A stretch of DNA of 64,000 nucleotides from JASHPR01 sp963833885 (lineage in GTDB: Bacteria; Actinomycetota; Actinomycetes; Streptosporangiales; Streptosporangiaceae), in contig CAWHZU010000006.1 of the NCBI GenBank assembly GCA_963833885.1, positions 186,001-250,000 of the forward strand, written 5' to 3'. Of this stretch, positions 37,056 to 45,182 are shown in pieces. Both the position numbers and the translations under genes were made by a program. The notes under the pieces are model-generated. The model was not told the DNA's origin and did not search any database. It saw nothing but the letters and a program-made list of their open reading frames with translations. Within the stretch, counting starts at the first letter, position 1, and every line of letters starts with the position of its first letter.

Positions 37056-37667
37056 ATGCCCAGCCGAGCCGAGATCGTGCTGTTTGACGACTCCCCGCCG
37101 CCGCCGGGGGCGAGTCCGTGGGTGACCGGCGCGACCCCGGCCGCCGGCATTGAGGTAACCGATCCGGATCCCTCGTGGCCGCGGCGGTATGACTACCTCG
37201 CCGGCCGGATCCGGGAGGCCCTGGGCTGGCGGGCGATACAGCTCGAGCATGTGGGCTCGACCTCCGTCCCGGGGCTGGCGGCCAAGCCCATCATTGACAT
37301 CGACCTGACGGTCGCCGACCCCGGCCGCGAGCATGACTATGTGCCGGCACTGGAGAAGATCGGGTTCCGGCTGACGATCCGCGAGCCCTGGTGGTACGGC
37401 CACCGTTGTCTGCGCGCGGACGAGCCGTCCTGCAATCTGCACGTCTTCGGCTTCGACAGCCCCGAGCCCATAAGGCAGCGGATCTTGCGGGACTGGCTGC
37501 GCGGCAATCCCGAAGAGCGCGACCGCTACGCCGCCGCCAAGCGCGAGGCGGCGTCCATGGCCAACGCGGCCGGAGAGCACGTCATGCAGTACAACGCCCA
37601 CAAGCAGCAGGTCATCCGGGAGATCTACAACCGGGCCTTCGCGGCCGCAGGCCTGCTCGACGATTGA
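37056..37667 (+). CDS. GrpB/UPF0157 family protein
   Basis: A 203-residue nucleotidyltransferase-fold protein. The family core HVGSTSVPGLAAKPIIDIDL (about 66-85) has the GS...D-x-D motif. GrpB-type domains are thought to be nucleotidyltransferase-like, but no reaction is established. It ends 22 nt from the convergent toxin gene. Confidence 0.85.
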   Translation: MPSRAEIVLFDDSPPPPGASPWVTGATPAAGIEVTDPDPSWPRRYDYLAGRIREALGWRAIQLEHVGSTSVPGLAAKPIIDIDLTVADPGREHDYVPALEKIGFRLTIREPWWYGHRCLRADEPSCNLHVFGFDSPEPIRQRILRDWLRGNPEERDRYAAAKREAASMANAAGEHVMQYNAHKQQVIREIYNRAFAAAGLLDD

Positions 37668-37689
37668 CGTGGCTTCTGCCGCTCCGAGT

Positions 37690-37971
37690 TCAGAGGGGTC
37701 GAGGCCGGTAAGCGTCGGATCGGTGTTCGATGGCTACGACAGTAACCACGCGCCGGTCGTCGTCGATGCGGTAGATCACGCGGTAATCACCACGGCGAGC
37801 GCTGTGCAACCCCTCAAGGCCCAGCTTCAGCGGCTTCCCGACGCGATGCGGGTTTGACGCGAGCGAGCCGTATAGGAACTCGACGACCGCCGTCGCTACT
37901 TTCTCAGGGAGTCTGCTTAGTGCCTGGCGAGACGCGGCGGTCCACGCAATCGCGAAAGTGTTCTCGCTCAC
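37690..37971 (-). CDS. RelE/ParE-superfamily toxin
   Basis: A 93-residue protein with the RelE pattern: a helix pair with RLPEKVATAVVEFL, then KPLKLGLEGLHSARRGDYRVIYRID. RelE-type toxins cleave mRNA in the ribosome. The start GTG overlaps the antitoxin stop (GTGA). C-terminal basic residues (R/H) usual for catalysis are present. Confidence 0.85.
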   Translation of the reverse strand: MSENTFAIAWTAASRQALSRLPEKVATAVVEFLYGSLASNPHRVGKPLKLGLEGLHSARRGDYRVIYRIDDDRRVVTVVAIEHRSDAYRPRPL

Positions 37972-38252
37972 TGGCCAGAGATCAGGCGGAGGGCATCTTC
38001 CTTGCTCAGCACGGCAGCGTCGGTGGCGCTTAGCTCGGCCAGGCTCTCTCTGATGTCGGCGAGTAGCGCAGCGCTGTCCATAATGTCGAGCGTTTCTTCC
38101 AGGGACTCCAGGTCGTCAACGCTGATCACAACGGCAGCAGGATGGCCATGCTTGGTGATGACTACCCGGCCGTGCTCCCGTTCCAAGCGGTCCACGACCT
38201 CGGAGAGCCGGTTCTTCACATCGGCCAAGGGCATCTGCTCCGACACTGACAT
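37968..38252 (-). CDS. Phd/YefM-family antitoxin
   Basis: A 94-residue DNA-binding antitoxin. MPLADVKNRLSEVVDRLE and RVVITKHGHPAAVVIS are typical of the Phd/YefM fold; the acidic C-terminal part (about 55-94) should bind the toxin. ATG 38252 is preferred because TATACT (38260-38265 on the minus strand) lies 7 nt upstream, which makes the mRNA probably leaderless. Confidence 0.87.
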   Translation of the reverse strand: MSVSEQMPLADVKNRLSEVVDRLEREHGRVVITKHGHPAAVVISVDDLESLEETLDIMDSAALLADIRESLAELSATDAAVLSKEDALRLISGQ

Positions 38253-38253
38253 G

Positions 38254-38267
38254 GCTATAAGTATAGC
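38254..38267. promoter_or_regulatory. Toxin-antitoxin operator over the -10 element
   Basis: GCTATAAGTATAGC is a palindrome with 6-bp arms and a 2-nt centre. It contains the minus-strand -10 TATACT and lies 1 nt upstream of the antitoxin start. Phd/YefM proteins repress their own operon, so this is the expected operator. Confidence 0.7.
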
Positions 38268-38326
38268 TACTTCTTCAAGCGACTGGTCAGGGTCACGGTG
38301 TGACGCTGACCCGGCCGCGGCGGGGG

Positions 38327-39490
38327 TCAGGAGAAGCGCGCCGGGTCCATGAACTCGGCCGCACAGTACGGGTGCTCGCCGGTGACGATCTGCGCCAGCA
38401 ATTCGCCGATGCCGGCGGCGTGCTTGAAGCCGTGCCCGCTGTCTCCGCCCGCCACGACCACGCGTGGCTCGCCGGCGAGACGCCCGACGAGGAACTGCTC
38501 GTCGGGCGAGTCGGTGACCATGCACGGGATGACCTTCGCGGGCCTGGGCTCGAGACCGGGAAAGGCACGCGCGACGGACGAGGTCAGCTCGTCGATGTCG
38601 GTATCCAGGTGGATGTAGCGGTCCATCTCCTCCGGGTCGATGGCGGTGCTGGCCGTCGACAGCCCGGGATGCAGGCCGATCTTGACGCCGAAGTCGTCGG
38701 CGGAGCCGTGCCCCCACAGGTGCTCACCGTCGGGGCGTTCCCAGATGAACGAGGGGAATTTGTCCAGGGTGAAGTCGTCGGAGAGCGGGTCGCGGGGGCG
38801 GAACCAGTACAGCGGTGCCCGGCGCGGAGCCAGCGGCAGTCCGGGAACCAGCGTCCCGAGCCACGCCCCACCCGCGACGACGACCTGCTCGGCCTGCCAC
38901 TCGGCGGTCGGGGTGCGCACGGTAACCCCGCCCGGGCCGGCCTCGATGCCGGTGACCATCGTGTGCGGGTAGATCTCGGCGCCCAGCCGCCGGGCCGCTT
39001 CCGTCTGCGCCCGCACGTTGCGCTCGGGATAGCAGATCCCCGCACCCGGGTCCCAGACCGCGACGTCATCCGCGGCCAGGCCCGCGTACTGCGGCTGACG
39101 CGCGACAAGCTCCTCATGGCTGAGCTCCACGACCGGCAGGCCGGCCGCGGCAGCGGCGGCGATCGCGCCGCGCACCGGACGGCTGACCGCCGACCCCGTG
39201 CTAAGGCAGCCACTCTGGCGGACGAGCTGCTGCCCGGTCTGCTCCCCCAGCCCGGTCCACAGCTCCAGGGATTTCAGCGCGACGGCCGCCAGCCCGGGAT
39301 GTTCCTGGCAGGCAATCCGGAACAGCCGGGTCGCACCGTGCGAGGAGCCCAGGTGATGCCCGATGCCGTGACGCTCTATCCCGGCAACGTCGGCCCCTCG
39401 CTGGGCGAGCCGCCACAGCGCGGCCGAGCCGAAACCCCCCAGACCTACCACGACTACGTCTTTACGCATTATTTCCATCGCCGCAAACAT
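38327..39490 (-). CDS. Sarcosine oxidase / N-methyl-amino-acid oxidase-like flavoenzyme
   Basis: A 387-residue FAD enzyme of the DAO family, like monomeric sarcosine oxidase and SolA. The dinucleotide motif VVVGLGGFGSAALWRLAQRG (about 12-31) is followed by the GSSHGATRLFR motif. A Cys in VIPCMVTDSPDEQFL aligns with the Cys that covalently binds flavin in sarcosine oxidases. It would oxidise an N-methyl or secondary amine, giving formaldehyde or imine and H2O2. The exact start is uncertain (three ATG codons within 24 nt). Confidence 0.86.
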   Translation of the reverse strand: MFAAMEIMRKDVVVVGLGGFGSAALWRLAQRGADVAGIERHGIGHHLGSSHGATRLFRIACQEHPGLAAVALKSLELWTGLGEQTGQQLVRQSGCLSTGSAVSRPVRGAIAAAAAAGLPVVELSHEELVARQPQYAGLAADDVAVWDPGAGICYPERNVRAQTEAARRLGAEIYPHTMVTGIEAGPGGVTVRTPTAEWQAEQVVVAGGAWLGTLVPGLPLAPRRAPLYWFRPRDPLSDDFTLDKFPSFIWERPDGEHLWGHGSADDFGVKIGLHPGLSTASTAIDPEEMDRYIHLDTDIDELTSSVARAFPGLEPRPAKVIPCMVTDSPDEQFLVGRLAGEPRVVVAGGDSGHGFKHAAGIGELLAQIVTGEHPYCAAEFMDPARFS

Positions 39491-39560
39491 ACTCCCCCGC
39501 AGGTCAGACCCTGTTAGCAGGAGATACGGAACTGCGGCTTGTGAGGCTAGTTATCCTGAT

Positions 39561-40414
39561 ATGCCCACAGTGACACTCTCGAGCGTCCAGGGCGCCATGG
39601 ACCTCAGCGGCGTCCACGCGGTGTGCATCAAGCACACCGAAGGGACCTACTACGTGAATCCCGACTACGCCGCCCAGGTCGCGAAGGCCGAGGCCGCGAA
39701 CGCGTCCTACTTCGCCTACCACTTCCTCACCAACGAGGACCTGACCGCCCAGGCCAAGTACTGCTTCGACAACGTGGGCTCCAAGGTTGCCGTGATGGCG
39801 GACGTGGAGACCCAGACGCAGACCGGCAGCAAGCCGACGCTGGAGCAGAACGTCGAGTTCATCCAGGCTTTCCGCAATCTCGGCGGGATCATCCACGTCA
39901 ACTAGCTGCCGCAGTGGTACTGGAGCTCGGTCTGGGGCTCGGCGGATCTGGCGCCGCTGAAGAACCTTGACATGGTGCTTGTGTCGAGCAACTATTCCGG
40001 CTACTCGACGAACGCGGGCTGGGCCTCCTACGGCGGCTGGTCCCCCGCGATCTGGCAGTACAGCGACGCCGTCTCGCTGCACAGCGCGTCCGTCGACTTC
40101 AATGTCTTCCTCGGGTCCGGCACAACAGACACCGCGACGCTGGTTGACGAGTTCAAGTCGGTCGTGACGACGGGCAAGCTCCCGGACCAGAGCACCTGGC
40201 ACGAGGTGGCCGCAACCGGCGACAAATCGCTTGCGCAGATCGCGACCGCGAACTCGATGACGTATCGGCCATGCTCAGGGCGACTGCCTGCCATTACGGG
40301 TTCTACGACCCGGTCACAAGGGACCATCTGGACAGTGTCTTTAACGGGACGCTCGCCGCCACTTCGGTCGTGCCAGCCGGGGCCAAGATGTGGGTACTGA
40401 GCCCGCCGTCGTAG
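39561..40414 (+). pseudogene. Broken GH25-like/lysozyme-type gene (amber codon and frameshift)
   Basis: The frame from ATG 39561 reads a GH25-like barrel (MDLSGVHAVCIKHTEGTYYV, then VMADVETQ with the DxE pair). It stops at TAG 39903-39905, where the following frame continues directly with LPQWYWSSVWGSADLAPL and on to about 40250, including WHEVAATGDKSLAQIA, a LysM-like start. From about 40250 the reading must shift to frame 2, ending MLRATACHYGFYDPVTRDHL and finally TAG 40412. So one nonsense codon and one frameshift break an otherwise intact gene. Amber read-through is unlikely, given the second lesion. Confidence 0.75.
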
Positions 40415-40569
40415 CGCACACGGCTCCGCCGATGCCCTGAAGGCAGCGGCGATCACCGGTAATCTACTTCCCGCAAGGAAAATGCGGCCCGACGGGCTTC
40501 CGCCGATCCTCTCCGATCGCGGATACGCCCCCACCCGCGCGAGTTCTTCGTGCTGCCTGGGGGAAGTCC

Positions 40570-42498
40570 GTGACGGGCTTACGGGTCTCTGCTGCGAGCC
40601 TGGCGGGCTCGGTCATGGAACGACAGATCGCCGGAATTATCGCCGACCACCTGCGGGCGACGACGGGGCGGTCGCCATCGGAGTCAGAGCGCAAATCCTG
40701 GCGGCGCAGCCTCCCGGTATTGGCTCACGACCTCGTGGAGGCCGGTCTCGGCGAGATCGAGATGCTGATCGAGTACCAGCTTCCGCTCACCAGCAAGCGG
40801 GCCGACGTCGTACTCGCAGGCGTCGACCGGCGCACCGGCGGCGATGCATACGTCGTTGTCGAGCTCAAGCAGTGGAGCCAGGCCGAGCTTTACGAAGACA
40901 ACGAACGGCTGGTCACGGTCGCGGGGATGCACCGCCTGCTGGAGCATCCGCTGCTGCAAGTGAAGGGCTACTGCGACTACATCGCCGACTTCGTGGCCTC
41001 CCTGAACGGGAACAATAACGCGGTACGCGGCGTCGCGTACCTCCACAATGCGGCCGACCTTGATGTGGACGACCTCTTCGAATTGGCAACGACCGAAAGA
41101 ACCAGGCTTTTTACCAAGAGCAGACGAGGCGCCTTTCTCGAATATCTGCGCGATCAGTTCGCGCCGGACCAGGGGGCCGACGCCGCCGACCGGCTGATGA
41201 CGAGCGCCATACGCCCGTCCAAGCAGTTGCTCAAGCTGGCGGCTGCCGAGATCAAGGACCGTGAGCAGTTCATCCTGCTCGGCGAGCAGCAGGTAGCGTA
41301 CGACCTTGTCCTGCATGTGGTCGGGAAGGCCCAGCGTTCGGATGCCAAGGAGGTCGTCATCGTTACCGGCGGCCCGGGAAGCGGGAAGAGCGTCATCGCG
41401 CTGTCGCTGCTGGGCGAGCTGCACCGGCAAGGCTATTCGGCCTTGCATGCGACCGGCTCCCGGTCATTTACGCAGACGATGCGGCGGTATGTGGGTCATG
41501 GTGCTCCCCGAATCAAAACCCTGTTCAAGTACTTCAACAGTTTTATGGACGCAAGGCAGAATGACATTGAAGTGCTCATCTGCGATGAGGCACACCGTAT
41601 CCGGGAAACGTCCGCTAACCGCTACACCAGGGCCGCGCAGCGAACCGGCCGCCTGCAGGTTGACGAACTCATCGAAGCGGCCAGGGTGCCCGTCTTCCTG
41701 CTCGACGAACACCAGGTGGTGAAACCCGGCGAGATCGGAACGGTGGAGGCCATCAAGTCACACGCGTCGTCTCTGGGGTTTCGCGTCCATCACGTTCCGC
41801 TCGACGAGCAGTTCCGGTGCGGCGGCAGCCGGAAGTACGAAAATTGGGTGTTGCGGCTCCTCGGCCTCGAACCGGGTGCTCCCGAAACCTGGACTGGCGA
41901 CGAACATTTCGAAGTCACGCTCGCTGAGTCGCCGTGGGAAATGGAAAACATCCTGCGCGGTAAACTTGGAGAAGGCTATTCGGCGCGGATATCCGCCGGA
42001 TACTGCTGGCCGTGGAGCGATCCTCGCCCCGACGGCACGCTTATCAGCGACGTACGCGTCGGCGATTGGGCCAGGCCTTGGAACGTAAAGGGCGAGCGGT
42101 CCGTCGGCACCGCCCCGCCCAGCGCCCTCTGGGCCACCATGAACGGCGGCTTCGACCAGGTCGGCTGCGTCTACACGGCCCAAGGATTCGAGTACGACTG
42201 GTCTGGCGTCATCCTCGGCCCCGACCTGGTCGCCCGCCACGGCCGTGTCGTCACCGTACGGGAGGCCAACAAAGACCCGGACTTCAAGAAACGGTCGGTC
42301 ACCGACCTGCAGTACGACCGGCATATCCGCAACATCTACAAGGTACTGCTCACTCGCGGCATGGCCGGCACAGTGATCTATGCCACCGATCCGCAGACCC
42401 AGGAGATCCTCGCCGAATTGATCGAAACCACGACTGGCCGGCGGATCGAGTCGATGCGGGCTGAGTGTGGCAGGAGCAGCACCCAGCGCATCAGCTGA
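40570..42498 (+). CDS. Schlafen-group-3-type DNA/RNA helicase (DUF2075) with N-terminal PD-(D/E)XK-like region
   Basis: A 642-residue protein. Residues about 60-105 have a PD-(D/E)XK-like arrangement: Glu68, Asp79 in KRADVVL, and Glu98-x-Lys100 in VVVELKQW. Walker A GGPGSGKS is at about 267-274 and Walker B CDEAH at about 338-342. The C-terminus has the family's TRGMAGTVIYATD. This layout matches DUF2075/SLFN-g3 helicases with nuclease domains, which recur in phage-defence loci. GTG 40570 has GGGGGAAG upstream. Flanked by decayed genes, which suggests an accessory region. The 156 nt before it (40415-40569) hold nothing recognisable. Confidence 0.83.
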   Translation: MTGLRVSAASLAGSVMERQIAGIIADHLRATTGRSPSESERKSWRRSLPVLAHDLVEAGLGEIEMLIEYQLPLTSKRADVVLAGVDRRTGGDAYVVVELKQWSQAELYEDNERLVTVAGMHRLLEHPLLQVKGYCDYIADFVASLNGNNNAVRGVAYLHNAADLDVDDLFELATTERTRLFTKSRRGAFLEYLRDQFAPDQGADAADRLMTSAIRPSKQLLKLAAAEIKDREQFILLGEQQVAYDLVLHVVGKAQRSDAKEVVIVTGGPGSGKSVIALSLLGELHRQGYSALHATGSRSFTQTMRRYVGHGAPRIKTLFKYFNSFMDARQNDIEVLICDEAHRIRETSANRYTRAAQRTGRLQVDELIEAARVPVFLLDEHQVVKPGEIGTVEAIKSHASSLGFRVHHVPLDEQFRCGGSRKYENWVLRLLGLEPGAPETWTGDEHFEVTLAESPWEMENILRGKLGEGYSARISAGYCWPWSDPRPDGTLISDVRVGDWARPWNVKGERSVGTAPPSALWATMNGGFDQVGCVYTAQGFEYDWSGVILGPDLVARHGRVVTVREANKDPDFKKRSVTDLQYDRHIRNIYKVLLTRGMAGTVIYATDPQTQEILAELIETTTGRRIESMRAECGRSSTQRIS

Positions 42499-42536
42499 CC
42501 CACAATCGCGGAATACCTGGGCTCACGGCAGGGCAT

Positions 42537-42692
42537 GACCCGGACAGCTCCTTCCCGCCGGTGCAGCCGGTCCGGCCCCGTGCCGGGGCGCCCAACGTCT
42601 TGCTGATCCTGCTCGATGACGTGGGGTTCCTGGCGTCCAGCGCGTTCGGCGGGCCGTGCCGCACCGCGGCGGCGGAGCGGCTGGCCGCCGAC
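42537..42692 (+). pseudogene. N-terminal fragment of an arylsulfatase
   Basis: The frame reads PPVQPVRPRAGAPNVLLILL, then DDVGFLASSAFGGPC and RTAAAERLAAD. This is the start of the sulfatase fold, with its metal-binding DD pair. After 42692 similarity ends; a different frame reads SSVIDVKKISHSARTFVAA to a TAA near 42760, perhaps the tail of another gene. No sulfatase core is left. It is a deletion scar. Confidence 0.55.
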
Positions 42693-42780
42693 TGTCGGAA
42701 AGCTCGGTCATCGACGTCAAGAAAATCTCGCACAGCGCACGTACCTTCGTGGCAGCCTAAACGGCCGAACGGGCGGGTTC

Positions 42781-42839
42781 TTCCATGATCTGGGTGGAAA
42801 AAGACGTCTATTTGGTCGTTATCCACCCAGATCATGGAA
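42781..42839. repeat. 17-bp perfect inverted repeat, 25-nt loop
   Basis: TTCCATGATCTGGGTGG (42781-42797) and CCACCCAGATCATGGAA (42823-42839) are exact inverted copies. The loop AAAAAGACGTCTATTTGGTCGTTAT is AT-rich for the window. It could be a strong hairpin terminator for the helicase gene, a remnant of mobile-element ends, or a small MITE-like unit. It lies 38 nt from the convergent oxidoreductase stop. Confidence 0.8.
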
Positions 42840-42877
42840 ATCACATATCTGAGCGGAACTTAAATGGGGCGGCTGGG

Positions 42878-43828
42878 CTACGGGATGAGGATGATCTTGC
42901 CGTGGGTGTGGCCGGTGGCCAGCGCGCGGTTCGCGGCGGCGGCCTCGGCCAGCGGGTAGGTCGCCGCGACCACCACACTCAGCTTCCCGTCCTCGGCGAG
43001 CCGGACTAGTTGCAGGCGGGCTGCGTCCCGGATCTCGGTTCCCGGGTCGGCGCCCGGGGCGCCGCCGATGACCTTGATGCCCGCGTCGAAGGCCCGCGGG
43101 CTTGCGACGGCGGTGACGATCCGGTCGCGGTCCGGAACGACGGCCAGGGATGTGTCGAGGGCCTCGTCGCCGCCGACCGCGTCGAAGGCTGCGTCGACTC
43201 CCCCGGGCGCCAGGGCGCGGATGCGTTCTTCGAGGCCGGGACCGTAGGTCACGGGCTCGGTGCCGAACTCGCGCAGCAAGGCGTGGCCGCCTTCACTCGC
43301 CGTTCCGATGACCCGCGCGCCCGCGTCGGCCGCCAGCTGAACGGCCATCAGGCCGACGCCGCCAGCGGCGCCGTGGATCAGGACCGTGTCGCCGGCGCCG
43401 GCCCGGATGACGGCGAGGCCGTGCACGGCGGTCGCGCCAGTCAGCATCATCCCGCTCGCCTGCTCGAACGACAGCGTCGTCGGCTTGGGGACCACGGTCG
43501 AGGCGGGCACCACGATCTCGCCCACGTATCCGCCGGCGACCCGGAACGCGACGACCTCGTCGCCTACCCTGATGGCCCCGGCCGGCCCTTCCGCGCTGTC
43601 GGCCACCTCGGTCACGACGCCGGCGACTTCCCGGCCCGGGTGAATCGGCAGGTTGTCCGGATTGCGGCCCATCATCCCGCTGTACTGCTTGTAGTCGATC
43701 GGATTCGTGCCGGCCGCCCGCACCTCGATCAGCACCTCGCCGGGGTGCGGCTGGCGGACTGGCATATCGATCACCGACAGGACCTCGGGGCCGCCGAACG
43801 CGGTCGCGACCACTGCTTTCGTCGCCAT
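42878..43828 (-). CDS. NADP-dependent quinone oxidoreductase-like MDR enzyme
   Basis: A 316-residue zinc-free medium-chain reductase. The catalytic domain is about 1-125 with the family's KQYSGMMG region. The nucleotide-binding HGAAGGVGLMAVQLA motif follows near 148. It would reduce quinones or enones with NADPH. ATG 43828 is preferred because GGAG lies 6 nt upstream; another ATG 12 nt earlier lacks such spacing. It lies 76 nt downstream of the Zn-ADH gene on the same strand. Confidence 0.88.
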   Translation of the reverse strand: MATKAVVATAFGGPEVLSVIDMPVRQPHPGEVLIEVRAAGTNPIDYKQYSGMMGRNPDNLPIHPGREVAGVVTEVADSAEGPAGAIRVGDEVVAFRVAGGYVGEIVVPASTVVPKPTTLSFEQASGMMLTGATAVHGLAVIRAGAGDTVLIHGAAGGVGLMAVQLAADAGARVIGTASEGGHALLREFGTEPVTYGPGLEERIRALAPGGVDAAFDAVGGDEALDTSLAVVPDRDRIVTAVASPRAFDAGIKVIGGAPGADPGTEIRDAARLQLVRLAEDGKLSVVVAATYPLAEAAAANRALATGHTHGKIILIP

Positions 43829-43904
43829 GGAGCGCTCCATCGCTGATTTGCTGAACGGGCTTGCCGACTCGGCCGCCAGTTTCTCACGCCAGCCGCAGGC
43901 TCCC

Positions 43905-45005
43905 CTAGAACGCGAGGACGATCCGGATCGTGCCCGGGTCGGGCATCCGCGCGAAGCCGTCGTTGATGCGCGCGAACGGCAGTTCGGCGGTGATCATGGC
44001 ATCGAGGTCGAGGCGGCCCGCCAGGTAGTGGTCGGTGTACACCTCAACGTCGCTGAGGAACCTGCTGGCACCCATGTAGGCGCCCCGCAGCACACGATCG
44101 CCGTAGACCAGGGCGTCTGCGGAGATGCTGAGCGACTCGCCCTCGGGCATGAGCCCCAGGATGGTGGCCGTGCCGCCCGGCGCGAGGACGTCGAAGGCCA
44201 GCTCCGCGGTTGCTGCCCGGCCGACGGCCTCGATCGAGTGGCTGCACCCGCCGGGGAGGAGCTCACGCAGCCTGCCCAGCGTCGTCGCCGGGTCTGCGTC
44301 GGCCAGCACGGCGTCGGAGGCGCCGAACCTGCGGGCGATGGGGAGCTTGGCCGCGGCGGCGTCCACGGCCACGATCCTGCGGGCACCCGCGAGCCGGGCG
44401 CCCTGGATCGCGGCTATCCCAACACCGCCGCAGCCGATGACCGCGACGGTGTCCTCGGCAGTGATCTTCGCACCGTGCAGTGCCGCGCCGACGCCCGTGC
44501 TGACACAGCAGCCGAGCAGGCACGCCACGGCCGGAGCGAGACCCGGGGGGATCCTCGCGAGCGAGCGCTCGCTGGCCAGGAAGGCTTCGGCGAACCCGCC
44601 GAGGTCACCGAGCACGGCCACCTCGTCGCCCTGGCTGGTGAGCAGCTTCGGCCGCTCCCTGCGACGGGTCTGCTCCACGCGCGCGCACTGGGTGGGCCGG
44701 CCGCGCAGGCAGGCGGGGCACAGACCGCACGAGGGCGTGATCGTGGCCACCACCCGGTCGCCCGGGGCCACATTCGTGACCGCCGCGCCCACCGTCTGCA
44801 CGACCCCGGCGACCTCGTGGCCGAGGACGGCGGGCGTGGTGATGGACAGGGCACCGTTGACGTAGTGCAGGTCACTGTGGCAAAGGCCCACTCGCTCGGT
44901 GCGCACGACGACCTCGTGCGCGGCGGGCTCGTCGAGCAGAACCTCGGCAAGCTCGAGGGGCCGGCCGGGCTCGTGCAGCAACGCCGCCGTGATCGGTGTC
45001 CGCAC
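43905..45005 (-). CDS. Zinc-dependent alcohol dehydrogenase
   Basis: A 366-residue MDR dehydrogenase. Catalytic zinc ligands Cys42 (GLCHSDLHY), His63 and Glu64 (GHE) and a Cys in LLGCCVST are visible. Structural zinc Cys cluster is CGLCPACLRGRPTQC. The Rossmann motif GCGGVGIAAIQGA lies near 192. This matches class III/AdhX-type enzymes acting on primary or aromatic alcohols or aldehydes, perhaps with NAD. It is divergent from the glutamine-synthetase-like gene, with a 177-nt gap. Confidence 0.9.
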   Translation of the reverse strand: MRTPITAALLHEPGRPLELAEVLLDEPAAHEVVVRTERVGLCHSDLHYVNGALSITTPAVLGHEVAGVVQTVGAAVTNVAPGDRVVATITPSCGLCPACLRGRPTQCARVEQTRRRERPKLLTSQGDEVAVLGDLGGFAEAFLASERSLARIPPGLAPAVACLLGCCVSTGVGAALHGAKITAEDTVAVIGCGGVGIAAIQGARLAGARRIVAVDAAAAKLPIARRFGASDAVLADADPATTLGRLRELLPGGCSHSIEAVGRAATAELAFDVLAPGGTATILGLMPEGESLSISADALVYGDRVLRGAYMGASRFLSDVEVYTDHYLAGRLDLDAMITAELPFARINDGFARMPDPGTIRIVLAF

Positions 45006-45182
45006 CCAGCCTCCCCGTCAACACGTGCGCGATCTGCTTCGCTATGCTCGGCCGCCGCCTCTGGCCGCGGCAATGTTCGCCGTGCACAGGAAGGCCGGAC
45101 ATGGTGTGCACCGGGGCCACAGACGTCTGCTGGCCCCGCGCCTAGCATCGAGGGACATCTTTGACCCGATGCGAGGCAGCCC

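Noticed and set aside
39561..40414. Programmed read-through or pyrrolysine at the TAG in the GH25-like gene
   Set aside because: A second lesion (frameshift near 40250) in the same gene favours ordinary decay, and no pyrrolysine genes are in the window.
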